Of a DNA stretch of 64,000 nt, positions 1-9,531 are shown in pieces. Positions within the stretch are counted from its first letter, which is position 1; each line of letters begins with the position of its first letter. The translations under genes and the position numbers were made by a program. A model generated the notes under the pieces. The model was not told where the DNA came from. It saw only the letters and a list, made by a program, of their open reading frames with translations, and made no database searches. Origin of the DNA: Pusillimonas sp. MFBS29 (GTDB taxonomy: Bacteria > Pseudomonadota > Gammaproteobacteria > Burkholderiales > Burkholderiaceae_B); contig NZ_JAJEWL010000009.1 in NCBI RefSeq assembly GCF_020687695.1, positions 1 through 64,000 of the forward strand, read 5' to 3'.

Positions 1-614
1 ACGCGCACGTGCTCCCTGCCTGGCAGGCGCTTCAAATAGCTGCGCAGGCTCGCCTCTGAGCGGCCCAGCACCACATCGAACACCTTGTGGTGCTTCAAGT
101 CCACCAGCGTGGTGGCGTAACCCTTCTTGCGGCTGAAGAAATGCTCATCGATGCCCAGCACCTGCGGGCACTGGCGGCTGGATAACTCCGACACACGCTG
201 CTTGATAAAGGACTGATACCAGCGCTCGACCGTCGCGCTGCCGATCCGGTGTGTGCGCGTGAGCTGACGCTGGCTTACGCCCCCATCGTGGGCCTCGAAG
301 ACTTCCAGGCGATAGGCCTCGGTGGCCCGGCGCCGGGGCCGGATACCGGCAAACCGGTGACGAAAGTACCGGTTGCAATCCAGGCAGTGGTACTTGGGCA
401 CGGCCAGGTGCAGCATCATCAGTTGATTGCCCTGGCGGGTGTGCTTGAGCGTACGCTGGTGCGTCGCTTTAATGCGTACTGACGTTTGCTGGCAATGTAC
501 GCACGCCAAGCGCTTGGCCGGCCTGGCCCAGACATGAATCTCTCGGCCACGCTCCACTCGTTCAACTACTAAATCTCGGATTCCTAAGATAGAATCGACT
601 GGGGACATCGGCAT
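1..614 (-). CDS. ISL3-family transposase (partial, C-terminus outside window)
   Basis: The minus-strand frame is open from an ATG at 614 to the window edge, giving about 204 residues. Two CxxC pairs (about residues 38/41 and 77/80) form the N-terminal zinc-binding domain of ISL3 transposases. A helix-turn-helix region follows (about 112-140). The first catalytic aspartate sits in the motif LGIDEHFFSRKKGYAT (Asp about 156), the start of the DDE transposase core. The remaining catalytic residues are off the edge. Alternative in-frame ATGs are at 623 and 608; 608 has the best-placed ribosome site (AGGAA). No frameshift is seen in the visible part, so the gene may be intact. Confidence 0.85.
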   Translation of the reverse strand, partial: MPMSPVDSILGIRDLVVERVERGREIHVWARPAKRLACVHCQQTSVRIKATHQRTLKHTRQGNQLMMLHLAVPKYHCLDCNRYFRHRFAGIRPRRRATEAYRLEVFEAHDGGVSQRQLTRTHRIGSATVERWYQSFIKQRVSELSSRQCPQVLGIDEHFFSRKKGYATTLVDLKHHKVFDVVLGRSEASLRSYLKRLPGREHVR

Positions 615-690
615 TCCTTCCATTAGACATGTTTCTTCGCAAAAACAAGTTTAATGAATGTCGCTTGTCCCCCTTTTATGATGAAGAGCC
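1..690 (-). mobile_element. Partial ISL3-family insertion sequence (one end plus most of the transposase)
   Basis: The element runs off the left edge, so only its transposase-start end is visible. The probable terminus is at 690: read inward on the minus strand it begins GGCTCTTCATCATAAAAGGG, and a GG-starting, TCTT-containing end is what I recall for ISL3-family inverted repeats. The terminus lies 18 bp outside the stop of the neighbouring acyl-CoA synthetase gene. The other inverted repeat and the target duplication (usually 8 bp in the family) lie outside the window, so the boundary is inferred. Confidence 0.75.
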
Positions 691-708
691 TTGATGCGCA
701 GGCTTTTT

Positions 709-2352
709 TTATTTCTGCCGCCAGACCTCGACCTGCTTGCGCAGCTCTCGGCGTATGACCTTGCCGGTGGTCGTCATGGGCAACTCGGTCACAAAGAATA
801 TTTCGCGCGGATACTCATGTGCCGCCAGCCGGATTTTCACATGTTCCTGAATTTCCCGCTTCAGAGACTCGCCGGGCTCAAGATTATCCTGCAGCACAAT
901 AACGGCCGTCACAACCTCGGTTCTTTGAGGATCGGAAGCACCCACGACCGCCACCATTTTTACCGACGGATGCTGCAGGATGCAGTCTTCGATTTCTCCG
1001 GGGCCGATGCGATAGCCTGCCGAGGTGATTACGTCGTCGTTGCGGCCCAGAAAATGAATATAGCCATCGCCATCCATGCTGCCCGTATCTCCGGTGACCA
1101 GCCAGTCGCCTATATATTTTTCCCGGGTAGCATTCGTATTGTTCCAGTATTGCAGGAACATGACGGGATCCGGACTACGCACGGCGATATTTCCGGTTTC
1201 ACCGGCAGCCAGCACAGTGCCGCTTTCATCGATGATGGCAACATCATGGCCTGGAACCGGCCGACCTATGGCACCCGGGCTAACCGGCATCAGGTCGGCG
1301 CACGACGACACCGTCATATTGCACTCGGTCTGTCCGTAGAATTCGTTGATGGTCAGGCCGAAAGTACGTCGCCCCCAGTCAAGCAACTCCATTCCCAGTG
1401 ATTCGCCGCCACTGGCCACCGAGCGCAAACGGTAATTCCAGCGCTTCTCGGGTTCGGCCACCGTGCGCATCATCTTCAGGGCAGTAGGTGGCAAAAAGGT
1501 ATTGCGTACGCCGTGGTCCTGCATGAGCTGGAACGCAGCTTCAGGCGTGAATTTCGCGAACCTGTGCGCGACTACGGTAATACCGTGATGCCAGGCCGGC
1601 ATCAGCACATCGAACAGACCGCCTATCCAGGCCCAGTCGGCCGGCGTCCACATACGGTCGCCTTCCAGGGGAAAAAGGTTGTGCGAAATTTCAACGCCTG
1701 GCAGATGGCCCAGCAATACGCGATGTGCATGCAGGGCACCTTTAGGCTGCCCCGTCGTGCCCGACGTGTAAATAATGACAGCTGGATCGTCGGCGCTCGT
1801 ATCGACGGGCGTGAGGTCGGAGCTATGCCTGGCAGCCTCGCGGTGCAGATCGAGGGCGCCGTCGCAAGCACCATCTATGGTGAACACCACCTGAAGGTTG
1901 GGCAGCTGATCACGTATTTGAGCCAGCTTTGCGGCACCTTCGGTATTGGTTACAACCACGCGCGCACCGCTATCGCTCAAGCGATATTGAAGTGCCTCGA
2001 CACCGAACAGGGTAAACAGCGGAATGGCGATACAGCCGGTTTTGTATGCGGCGATGTGGCTCATGGCCGTTTCCGGCGCCTGCGGCAGCAGTATGCCCAC
2101 ACGGTCGCCAGGCTCGATACCGTGATCCAGCAACAGGTTGCCCACACGATTGGACATTTCCAGCAGCTCGCCAAAGCTGTAGTTTCGTGCTGCGCCGTCG
2201 TGACCGACATGTATCAGGGCCAGCCGGCCCGCGTCTTGCTGCGCCCATTTGTCGCAAACATCCACACCTATGTTGTACCGTGAGGGGATGTCCCAGCTGA
2301 ATCTTTGTCTGATATCGTCATAGCTGACGGGTTTCAAGGGCAACATGAGCAT
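709..2352 (-). CDS. AMP-forming acyl-CoA synthetase (medium-chain/MACS-like)
   Basis: A 547-residue member of the ANL adenylate-forming superfamily, predicted to activate a carboxylic acid to its acyl-CoA through an acyl-AMP. The phosphate-binding loop YTSGTTGQPKG is at about 195-205. The aromatic/adenine motif EFYGQTE is near 345, the hinge GRNDDV near 445, and the catalytic lysine motif TTTGKVIRRELR near the C-terminus. Length and motif order match full-length MACS-type enzymes; the acid substrate cannot be told from sequence. It reads toward the IS end and is divergent from the AMP-binding fragment starting at 2498. Cytoplasmic, no signal peptide. It could equally act on an aromatic or branched acid. 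Confidence 0.88.
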   Translation of the reverse strand: MLMLPLKPVSYDDIRQRFSWDIPSRYNIGVDVCDKWAQQDAGRLALIHVGHDGAARNYSFGELLEMSNRVGNLLLDHGIEPGDRVGILLPQAPETAMSHIAAYKTGCIAIPLFTLFGVEALQYRLSDSGARVVVTNTEGAAKLAQIRDQLPNLQVVFTIDGACDGALDLHREAARHSSDLTPVDTSADDPAVIIYTSGTTGQPKGALHAHRVLLGHLPGVEISHNLFPLEGDRMWTPADWAWIGGLFDVLMPAWHHGITVVAHRFAKFTPEAAFQLMQDHGVRNTFLPPTALKMMRTVAEPEKRWNYRLRSVASGGESLGMELLDWGRRTFGLTINEFYGQTECNMTVSSCADLMPVSPGAIGRPVPGHDVAIIDESGTVLAAGETGNIAVRSPDPVMFLQYWNNTNATREKYIGDWLVTGDTGSMDGDGYIHFLGRNDDVITSAGYRIGPGEIEDCILQHPSVKMVAVVGASDPQRTEVVTAVIVLQDNLEPGESLKREIQEHVKIRLAAHEYPREIFFVTELPMTTTGKVIRRELRKQVEVWRQK

Positions 2353-2428
2353 TTTCCTGCTTTCGAATGAATGATGACGATATCTTACGCCCAGTTCAAA
2401 ATTAACGGGAAAACCCTAGGCGATAGCC

Positions 2429-2458
2429 TTAGAAAACCACGCCCTGGCTCTCTATACT
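2429..2458 (+). promoter_or_regulatory. Candidate sigma70 promoter for the AMP-binding fragment gene
   Basis: TTAGAA (2429-2434) and TATACT (2453-2458) are separated by 18 bp and lie 39 bp upstream of the ATG at 2498. An imperfect palindrome, CTAGGC-GATA-GCCTtAG (about 2416-2432), overlaps the -35 and could be an operator. Assigned by eye from the hexamer match only. Confidence 0.4.
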
Positions 2459-2497
2459 CACCCCTGTGACTTTTTTTACTTTGAAGGCTGGCTGTAT

Positions 2498-2971
2498 ATG
2501 ATGCGCACCCTTGATTTCTGGACATCCATGGCTGAACGCCATGGCCAGTCGACTGCCCTGGAAAACGACGAGACCCAGGTCTCGTATTCCGAACTATTGG
2601 TGGCAGTCAATGCCCTGGCCGTGGCCCTGCAGTCCAAAGACCCCACGCCCGGCACACGGGTAGGCCTGTGCGCCCAGCCCTCTTCGCTGGAGTATCAGGT
2701 CAGCATGCTGGCCATACTGGCTGCCGGCAAAGTGCTCGTACCCCTGAGCTGCAACAGCAGCACCGAAACCCTGGACGAAATACTCAACGACACCCTGTGC
2801 TCAACCATTATCGTTGATGAGGCCGGCCAGGAAAAAATCAACGCCGACGACGACTTCACCATTCAGTTTTCGCAGCTCGAAGGCCTGGTACTGACCTATC
2901 GCGGTCAGGTACCCGAGCGCCACGATGCCCAGCCGCAGAACTCCACAAGCACCAGCACACAAGAAGCCTGA
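2498..2971 (+). CDS. Stand-alone N-terminal fragment of an AMP-binding (adenylate-forming) protein
   Basis: A 157-residue protein that looks like the first part of an acyl-CoA synthetase/ligase: a start like FWTSMAERHGQSTAL, then VSYSELLVAVNALA and GTRVGLCAQPSSLEYQVSMLAILAAGKVLVPL (split here as GTRVGLCAQPSS and MLAILAAGKVLVPL). It stops before the P-loop, adenine and hinge motifs, so it cannot carry out adenylation alone. No remnant of the missing domains is seen in the 67 bp before the next gene. It has its own plausible promoter and a GAAGG ribosome site. It is either a gene left by a deletion or a short paralogue with a binding or regulatory role. Confidence 0.6.
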   Translation: MMRTLDFWTSMAERHGQSTALENDETQVSYSELLVAVNALAVALQSKDPTPGTRVGLCAQPSSLEYQVSMLAILAAGKVLVPLSCNSSTETLDEILNDTLCSTIIVDEAGQEKINADDDFTIQFSQLEGLVLTYRGQVPERHDAQPQNSTSTSTQEA

Positions 2972-3038
2972 ACTGGCAGCTTCAGCCTCGGCGAACTCAG
3001 CGAAGGCGGTAGACGCTGGAATTGTTCAACCGCACTTT

Positions 3039-3827
3039 TTATTCCGCCGGCACGACGGACTTGACGAACTCACTGGGAGTAAGACCAAGATTGCGTCGAA
3101 ACATGGCCGTGAACGCACTTTGATTCTGATAACCAAGATCCAGTGCGACGGCCAGTACCTGTTTGCCTTCAGCCAGCCACTCCAGAGCGGTCAGCAGCTT
3201 TGCCTGCTGTCGCCACTGTCCGAACGACATGCCCAACTCGTGCATGAACAGCCGATGCAGGGTGCGCTGGTCGTAGCCAAGATCCCTGGACCATTCATTA
3301 AGCGTTTTCACGTCGTCCAGATGCTCCTGGATGTGCGTGCAAATAATGGCCAGACGATGATCCTTTGGTACAGGCAGGTGCAAGGGCAGGCACGAGTCTG
3401 CACTGACCTCTTCGAGCAGCAGATTCATGAGCAACTTGATGCGGCGGCTGGGCACGGCACTGAGGCCGGCGGCCGCAACGGCTGCGATGATTTCCCGAAA
3501 AAGAGGCGAAACCGGCAGCATGCAGCTTTGGGCCGGCAAACCATGTGAGAAAGCCGGGTTGACGAAAACAGAGCGCAACCGCACCTTGCCCAGCATGCGA
3601 ACCCGATGCCGTACATGAGGTGCGAGCCAAAGGGCGCGTGTGGGTGGCACCACCCAATGCCCTTCAGTACTCGAGACCACCATAATGCCACTCAAAGCGT
3701 ATTTGATCTGACCCATTTCATGAGAATGATCGGTCAGTATCGTGGAGTCGGCGAAATCCCGGCTCAGACTGCCTGCCAGGACCCCGGCATGGCTACCCGC
3801 CATACTGATCCCGAATTGCGTTTCCAT
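3039..3827 (-). CDS. AraC-family transcriptional regulator (cupin N-domain)
   Basis: A 262-residue protein with an N-terminal sensor half (HSHEMGQIKYALSGIM and VPPTRALWLAPHVRH, the pattern of AraC-type cupin domains) and a C-terminal double helix-turn-helix DNA-binding domain (about 165-258). The latter shows LNEWSRDLGYDQRTLHRLF and the second-helix signature ALDLGYQNQSAFTAMFRRNLG-TPSEF. It lies between the AMP-binding fragment and acs, reading away from both on the minus strand, so its target cannot be assigned by position. The closest style is the NimR/YdeC-like group of one-component efflux or metabolic regulators. The ligand is unknown. Confidence 0.85.
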   Translation of the reverse strand: METQFGISMAGSHAGVLAGSLSRDFADSTILTDHSHEMGQIKYALSGIMVVSSTEGHWVVPPTRALWLAPHVRHRVRMLGKVRLRSVFVNPAFSHGLPAQSCMLPVSPLFREIIAAVAAAGLSAVPSRRIKLLMNLLLEEVSADSCLPLHLPVPKDHRLAIICTHIQEHLDDVKTLNEWSRDLGYDQRTLHRLFMHELGMSFGQWRQQAKLLTALEWLAEGKQVLAVALDLGYQNQSAFTAMFRRNLGLTPSEFVKSVVPAE

Positions 3828-3994
3828 AGCAGCTATCTACCCCCAAAACCAAAATGGCTTTCAAACACATAATGATCAAGACGACAGATCCGCAGTTGCT
3901 CTCGCCGGCGTTATCCGTGCATTGATTCTAATAGAACCTGAAGTTATAACCATGAAGGAAAACCCCCATAACAAGGCGTAAGCAGCCTTGCCGG

Positions 3995-5974
3995 TCAATA
4001 CACTCCAGTAAACTGCTTGAGCACATCAGGATTCTCGAGCGTAGACACGTCTTGCGTGATCTCCTTTCCTTCCGCAACGACCCGCAACAGCCTTCTGAGT
4101 ATCTTGCCCGAGCGCGTCTTGGGTAGATTGTTGCCAAAGCGGATATCCCGAGGTTTGGCGATGGGCCCCACCTCACTGGCAACCCAGTCGCGCAGTTCCC
4201 TGGCGATGGCATCAGCCTGTTCACCCTCGGGTACCGGCTCCTTGAGCATAATGAAGGCCACGATTGCCTCGCCCGTGGTGGCATCGGGACGCCCGACGAC
4301 CGCCGCTTCGGCAACCTTTTCATGAGCTACCAGGGCAGATTCGATTTCAGTGCCACCCAGTCGATGCCCCGATACACTCAGGACGTCGTCGGTACGGCCC
4401 ATGATCCAGTAATAGCCATCCGCATCGCGCTGTGCGTTGTCGCCGGCCAGGTAATAGCCTTTCAGGTCTGACGGAAAATAACTGCTTCTGTAGCGCGCCT
4501 CATCGCCCCATACGGTTCGTATCATGGCCGGCCACGGCCGCTTGATGACCAGGAAGCCACCACGCCCCTGCGGCACATCGTTGCCCGCCTCGTCAACGAC
4601 TCCAGTGACGATGCCCGGCAACGGCAAGGTGCAGGACCCCGGCTTGAGCGGGGTCGCGCCCGGCAAGGGACTCAGGATATGTCCTCCGGTTTCCGTCTGC
4701 CACCAGGTATCGACAATAGGGCAACGGCCCCGACCCACATTCTGGTAATACCAGATCCATGCCTCGGGGTTGATCGGCTCACCGACAGAGCCCAGCAAGC
4801 GCAGGCTGGAAAGGTCATAGCGCTGCGGATGCGTATCGGGATCGGCCTGAGCGGCCTTGATCAGGGAGCGGATGGCCGTCGGCGCCGTATAGAAGATGCT
4901 GACCCTATGACGCTGTATCATTTCCCAGAAGCGGCCGGCGTGCGGATGCGTGGGGATTCCTTCGAATATGATCTGTGTAAGACCGGCAGCCAGGGTGCCG
5001 TATGTGATGTAGCTATGGCCGGTTACCCAGCCCACATCGGCCGTGCACCAGAAGATATCGTCGGGGCGCGCATCGAACACCCATTTGGTGGTCAACGTTA
5101 CCCAAAGCAGATAGCCCGCCGAAGCATGCTGCACGCCCTTGGGTTTCCCGGTAGAGCCCGAGGTGTACAGGATGAACAAGGGATGCTCGGCCTCTACTGA
5201 AACGGCCTCGCAAGAGTCACGCTGATTCTTCTCGAGATCATGCAACCAGACGTCGCGTGTTTCATTCCAGTTGACGTCGCCGCCGGCCCGCTTGTACACG
5301 ACCACGTGCTGAACGATATCGCCCCCTTCGTCGGCCAGCGCCTCGTCGACGGCGCCCTTCAGCGCAATGGCACGCCCGCCCCGCATCTGCGCATCGGCGG
5401 TTATGACCAGCCTGGCACCAACGTCCACAATACGCTGATGCAGGCTTTTGGCGGAGAACCCGCCAAACACCACGGAGTGAATCACTCCCAGACGGGCGCA
5501 AGCCTGCATGCAGGCTATCGCTTCAATGGACATGGGCAGGTAAATGATGGCCCGGTCGCCCTTCTGGTAGCCCAGTGACCGGATACCGTTGGCAATCCGG
5601 CAGACGCGGGCATACAGTTCCCGATACGTCACTTTTTCCACCGTTCCGTCATCGGCCTCAAAGATCAGTGCGGTTTTATCGGCGTTGCCGTTGGTCAGAT
5701 GCACATCAAGACAGTTTTCGGAAACATTCAGTTCGCCGTCATCGAACCAGGTATAGAAGGGGGCTCTGGATTCATCCAGCACCTTGGTGAATGACTTGCG
5801 CCAGACCAGGTGCTCATTGGCCAGACGCGCCCAGAAGCCATTGAAATCTTCGTCGGCTTCCGCACACAGCGCTTTGTAGCTGTCCATGCCTGCAACCGCT
5901 GCGCCGGCCATGGACCTGGATGACGGCGAAAACACACGATGTTCGACCAGGATGGAATCAATGGTAGATGACAT
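3995..5974 (-). CDS. acs: Acetyl-CoA synthetase (AMP-forming)
   Basis: A 659-residue enzyme that makes acetyl-CoA from acetate, ATP and CoA via acetyl-AMP. Length is typical of Acs. The P-loop [14 protein letters not shown] is near 275. The acetate-pocket motif [11 protein letters not shown] includes the tryptophan that keeps the acyl pocket small in Acs. The C-terminal [15 protein letters not shown] holds the catalytic lysine that protein acetyltransferases modify in this family. The gene starts only 33 bp after the livF stop on the same strand, so it is probably the last gene of the liv transcript, as well as possibly having its own promoter. The WW motif argues against propionyl-CoA synthetase. 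Confidence 0.92.
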   Translation of the reverse strand: MSSTIDSILVEHRVFSPSSRSMAGAAVAGMDSYKALCAEADEDFNGFWARLANEHLVWRKSFTKVLDESRAPFYTWFDDGELNVSENCLDVHLTNGNADKTALIFEADDGTVEKVTYRELYARVCRIANGIRSLGYQKGDRAIIYLPMSIEAIACMQACARLGVIHSVVFGGFSAKSLHQRIVDVGARLVITADAQMRGGRAIALKGAVDEALADEGGDIVQHVVVYKRAGGDVNWNETRDVWLHDLEKNQRDSCEAVSVEAEHPLFILYTSGSTGKPKGVQHASAGYLLWVTLTTKWVFDARPDDIFWCTADVGWVTGHSYITYGTLAAGLTQIIFEGIPTHPHAGRFWEMIQRHRVSIFYTAPTAIRSLIKAAQADPDTHPQRYDLSSLRLLGSVGEPINPEAWIWYYQNVGRGRCPIVDTWWQTETGGHILSPLPGATPLKPGSCTLPLPGIVTGVVDEAGNDVPQGRGGFLVIKRPWPAMIRTVWGDEARYRSSYFPSDLKGYYLAGDNAQRDADGYYWIMGRTDDVLSVSGHRLGGTEIESALVAHEKVAEAAVVGRPDATTGEAIVAFIMLKEPVPEGEQADAIARELRDWVASEVGPIAKPRDIRFGNNLPKTRSGKILRRLLRVVAEGKEITQDVSTLENPDVLKQFTGVY

Positions 5975-6007
5975 TACATATACTCCTGCTTCATCAAAGC
6001 GTGAAAA

Positions 6008-6712
6008 TCACGCTGCGGCTCCTAGATAGCGGTTCATGATCTCGGGCTTGCCCTGCAGCTCGTCAGAGCTTCCCCCGAATACGATATGCCCGGTATTGAG
6101 CAGATAGCAGCGGTCGGCCATGGACAGCGCAGCCGCCACGTTTTGCTCGACCACCACGATGGTTCGTCCCTGGCGGGCCAGGTCCTGGCAGACATTCATG
6201 AGGTCGCGCACGATCAGCGGGGCAAGCCCCTCGAAGGGCTCGTCAAGCAGAATCAATCGCGCATCACGAATCATGGCGCGCGCAATGGCCACCATCTGCT
6301 GCTCACCTCCGGACAGCTCACGGCCCTTGTTGTCGCGCCGCTCATCCAGACGCGGAAAGGTGCGATAGATCTCCGAGAAGCTCAGCGGTTTCTTCGCCGT
6401 CATCGCAGCAAGTTTCAGGTTCTCGTGAACGGTGATGCCACCAAATACCCGCCGTTCCTCCGGCACCAGCTGCAAGCCCAGGCGTGCAATCAGATGTGCG
6501 GGCATTTGGTGGATGGGTGTACCGGCAAAAGTGATTTGCCCGGACTTGGCCGTGAGCGCCCCCGCCAGGGTTTTCAGCAAGGTGGATTTGCCGGCACCGT
6601 TACGGCCCAGCAGCGCCACGACCTCGTTCTCCTTAACCTCGAGCGACACATCGAACAGAATGTGCGAATCGCCATAATAGGTATTGATGCTTTCGGCTTC
6701 CAATAGATTCAT
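6008..6712 (-). CDS. livF: Branched-chain amino acid-type ABC transporter ATPase (LivF)
   Basis: A 234-residue ABC ATPase with Walker A GRNGAGKST (about 37-45), signature LSGGEQQ (about 133-139), Walker B LILLDEPFEGLAP and a switch histidine region VVEQNV. The short form with the EGLAP motif is LivF/UrtE-like. Its start overlaps the stop of the fused LivMG gene by 4 bp, showing translational coupling within the operon SBP-livH-livMG-livF-acs. It would pair with the LivG half of the fusion to power the importer. The substrate is not determined. Confidence 0.92.
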   Translation of the reverse strand: MNLLEAESINTYYGDSHILFDVSLEVKENEVVALLGRNGAGKSTLLKTLAGALTAKSGQITFAGTPIHQMPAHLIARLGLQLVPEERRVFGGITVHENLKLAAMTAKKPLSFSEIYRTFPRLDERRDNKGRELSGGEQQMVAIARAMIRDARLILLDEPFEGLAPLIVRDLMNVCQDLARQGRTIVVVEQNVAAALSMADRCYLLNTGHIVFGGSSDELQGKPEIMNRYLGAAA

Positions 6713-8613
6713 GACTCGACTACGCCTCCCAGATAAGCTTCCTGCACAGCCTTGTTGGCCTGGATTTCTTCCGGGGTACCCTCCGCAAGGAAGTTGCCAT
6801 CGTAAAGAACCGTGATTTGATCCGCCAGTTCGAACATGGCGTCCATGTCATGCTCGACAATGAGCACTGTACGGCCACGTCTTATGCTCTTGAGCAAGGC
6901 CACCGCATGCACACGCTCCTCCGGGCTCATGCCGGCGAGCGGCTCGTCAAGCAGCAGAACGTTGGCACCTGTTGCCAGCGCCAGGCCGATCTCAACCCGC
7001 CTCTTTTCTCCGTAGGAAAGCTCGTGGACCGGCGTATCAGCCTTGTGGCTCAGCTCGACCAGCGCCATGGCAGCCTCGACCTGCTCTCCGTAACCGCTGA
7101 CGCCATTCAGGCTGGACAAGGCATCGAAGCGGAAGGATCCACGCTTCTGTCCCAATACGGACATCAGGATATTCTGGCGAACGGTCAGGGCATCGAACAG
7201 TTCGTTGACCTGATAGCTCTTGCTCATGCCCATCTGGCACACCTGGGTAACGCCAATGCCGGTAATATTTTCACCACGCAGAAAGACTTCACCAGAGGTA
7301 GGCAGGATCTCGCCGGCCAGCATCTTGAAAAAAGTCGACTTGCCGGCGCCGTTCGGCCCGATGAGTCCACGAAGCTCGCCTTCGGCGACCGAAATCGAAA
7401 CCCCCTTTACAGCCTTGAGCCCACCGTAGTGCTTGGCAATATTATTGGCCTGCAATATGGGAGAACCTGGCTTGACGGGCGCGGCCTCACGCATTACCAG
7501 CTTCACCGCCGGGCGTCGCGACGCCTGCTGCACCGGCTCGGTATAGGCGCGCGCAATGCGGCGCGTCATCCGCTTGTTTCGCCAGGCAATGAATTCCCCG
7601 CAAATACCACGACGGAACATGGTAACCAGGATGACGAAGATCACACCCAGTATCAGTCTCCAGTATGGGCCGACCGAATCCACAAATTGCAGGACTTCAA
7701 ACAGGTACAGCCAGATAAATGCACCCAGCAGCGGCCCGAACAAGGTACCCGCGCCGCCCATCACCGTCTGGATGACCAGCTCGGCGGAAGTATGCAGGTT
7801 AAAGGCATCGGGCGGCATGTATCCCTGGAACAATCCCAGCAGACCGCCGGCCACGCCGCCATAGGCGGCTGCCACGACGAAGACCGCCAGTTTGTAGCGC
7901 TGTATCTTGTGTCCGACTGCCATCGCCCGAACCGGGTTGCCGCGAATCGCTGTCAGGATGACACCAAACGGCGAGAGCGAAATGCGACGGGCGATAACGA
8001 ATCCAACAAAGAACATGACCGCCAGAAAGGTGTACATGGACCAGCCCGGCTGTATCGTGTAGCTGAAGAAACCCAACTCGATGGCGGGTTCCGGAATGCC
8101 CGGTATGCCGTTTTCCCCTCCTGTCCAGTCACGCAATGGACCGAACTCAAGAAAGTAGATCATCTCGGCAAAAGCCAGGGTGCTCATGGCAAAGTAGATG
8201 CCACTGCGCCTGAGGGTGAGGTAGCCGATCAGCAGACCCAGCACCGAGGCAACCAGCATGGCCACCACCAGGGCAAGCAGCATATTGGGAATGATGCCGG
8301 TGGTAAGCAGGTAGGCGGTTACGAAACTGCCGGTTCCGTAGAATGCCGCCTGGCCGAATGACAGAAGGCCGGCATAGCCAAACAGCAGGTCAAAACCCAG
8401 GCCGAACAACCCCCAGATCAGGACGCGCCCAAGCAGATCAGGCCCCGCACCAATTAGGGGCGCCATGAACGGGGCAACGCAAAGCACCATGGCAGTAATG
8501 ACTTCCACCGCATAGCGGCGCCGGAATCCTCCGGTACTGACCGCCCGCACGGAATGCGCCTCGCCCACATTTTCACCCGGTTTGATTGCAACGGAGTTAT
8601 CAGTCTGACTCAT
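6709..8613 (-). CDS. Fused LivM permease - LivG ATPase of a branched-chain-type ABC importer
   Basis: A single 634-residue chain with no stop or frameshift. Residues about 30-330 are a LivM-type inner-membrane permease with many hydrophobic segments (for example FGLGFDLLFGYAGLLSFGQA, typical of LivM). Residues about 375-634 are a LivG-type ATPase: Walker A GPNGAGKST, signature LSYGEKRRVEIG in place of LSGGQ, Walker B VLLLDEPLAGMSPEE and the switch region IVEHDMD. The linker is proline- and arginine-rich (about 335-372). The start overlaps the livH stop by 4 bp. I recall fused LivMG chains in Alcaligenaceae, so this is a lineage feature rather than an assembly error. Confidence 0.9.
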   Translation of the reverse strand: MSQTDNSVAIKPGENVGEAHSVRAVSTGGFRRRYAVEVITAMVLCVAPFMAPLIGAGPDLLGRVLIWGLFGLGFDLLFGYAGLLSFGQAAFYGTGSFVTAYLLTTGIIPNMLLALVVAMLVASVLGLLIGYLTLRRSGIYFAMSTLAFAEMIYFLEFGPLRDWTGGENGIPGIPEPAIELGFFSYTIQPGWSMYTFLAVMFFVGFVIARRISLSPFGVILTAIRGNPVRAMAVGHKIQRYKLAVFVVAAAYGGVAGGLLGLFQGYMPPDAFNLHTSAELVIQTVMGGAGTLFGPLLGAFIWLYLFEVLQFVDSVGPYWRLILGVIFVILVTMFRRGICGEFIAWRNKRMTRRIARAYTEPVQQASRRPAVKLVMREAAPVKPGSPILQANNIAKHYGGLKAVKGVSISVAEGELRGLIGPNGAGKSTFFKMLAGEILPTSGEVFLRGENITGIGVTQVCQMGMSKSYQVNELFDALTVRQNILMSVLGQKRGSFRFDALSSLNGVSGYGEQVEAAMALVELSHKADTPVHELSYGEKRRVEIGLALATGANVLLLDEPLAGMSPEERVHAVALLKSIRRGRTVLIVEHDMDAMFELADQITVLYDGNFLAEGTPEEIQANKAVQEAYLGGVVES

Positions 8614-9485
8614 GCCCTGCCCTCCACGCCCAACAGGCCTTGTGGCCGCAAAATAAGAATGATCGCCATGGCCGCAAACAGCATGACATCTGAATAAACC
8701 GGGTTGAACAGGGAAGTCAGGCTAAGAATCTGCCCCGCAATCAAGCCTCCCAGTATTGCGCCCGGGAATGAACCCACGCCACCGAGCACGACGACCACAA
8801 ATGACTGGATCAGTACGCGGAAGCCCATATCGGGCACGATGGAAACGATGGGGGCGTAAATCATGCCCGCGAAGCCGGCCGCCGCTGCCCCTACTCCGAA
8901 AACAATCAGGAATGCGCGCTGTATGTTGATGCCCAGCAGGCGGGTCATCAGGGCATCTTCAATGCCGGAGCGGATGATCAACCCAAGCCGCGTGCGGTAA
9001 AGCACCAGCCAGCACAGACCCAACGCACCCGCCGCAATGCCCAAAATCTGAATACGATACAAAGGATACACAACAAACCCCATGTCGACGACACCTTCGC
9101 CCCAGACAGGCAAGGGAACACGTTGTCCGACGCCGCCAAAAATTGCGCGGATGATTTCGACAATGACAATGCTGATGCCGAAAGTAACCAGAATCTGATC
9201 TTCGACAGGTCGGTTGTAGAACCGCTTGATCAGGCCTCGTTCCATGATCAGGCCCATCACCATGGCGGCTACCGCACCGCCAAAGATGGACAATACAAAA
9301 GAACCGGTACTGGTAAATACGGAAAAGCCGGCGTAAGCGCCCACTACGAACAACGCGCCGTGTGCAAAATTGATTACACCAAGCGTGCCGTAGATAATGG
9401 TCAGACCGGCAGCAATGAGGGAGAGCAGCACCCCCAGCGCCAGACCATTGAAAACTTGTGACATGATTAGGCCAAGGCTAGGCAT
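8610..9485 (-). CDS. livH: Branched-chain-type ABC transporter permease (LivH)
   Basis: A 291-residue very hydrophobic protein with the LivH family motifs GLTIIYGTLGVINFAHGAL near the N-terminus, LMTRLLGINIQRAFLIVFGVG in the middle and VLGGVGSFPGAILGGL near the C-terminus. It is the second membrane subunit of the importer. An alternative start is the ATG at 9464 (MSQVFNG). It lies 46 bp downstream of the binding-protein gene and overlaps the following livMG gene by 4 bp. Confidence 0.92.
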   Translation of the reverse strand: MPSLGLIMSQVFNGLALGVLLSLIAAGLTIIYGTLGVINFAHGALFVVGAYAGFSVFTSTGSFVLSIFGGAVAAMVMGLIMERGLIKRFYNRPVEDQILVTFGISIVIVEIIRAIFGGVGQRVPLPVWGEGVVDMGFVVYPLYRIQILGIAAGALGLCWLVLYRTRLGLIIRSGIEDALMTRLLGINIQRAFLIVFGVGAAAAGFAGMIYAPIVSIVPDMGFRVLIQSFVVVVLGGVGSFPGAILGGLIAGQILSLTSLFNPVYSDVMLFAAMAIILILRPQGLLGVEGRA

Positions 9486-9531
9486 GCTAGTCTCCCCTTT
9501 TTTATAACAACGAAATGATCACAGTCCCGGC

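Noticed and set aside
249-482. Short plus- and minus-strand frames inside the IS
   Set aside because: They are out-of-frame shadows of the ISL3 transposase, which runs off the window edge and so has no stop codon in view.
686-710. Small stem AGCCT/AGGCT followed by seven T on the plus strand next to the IS end
   Set aside because: The stem is only 5 bp and no plus-strand gene precedes it, so a functional terminator is not supported.
6817-8361. Long plus-strand frame of 514 codons opposite the fused LivMG gene
   Set aside because: It is antisense to a gene with unmistakable LivM and LivG motifs; its translation is rich in Q, H and R, as expected of an antisense frame in GC-rich DNA, and has no recognisable domain or ribosome site.
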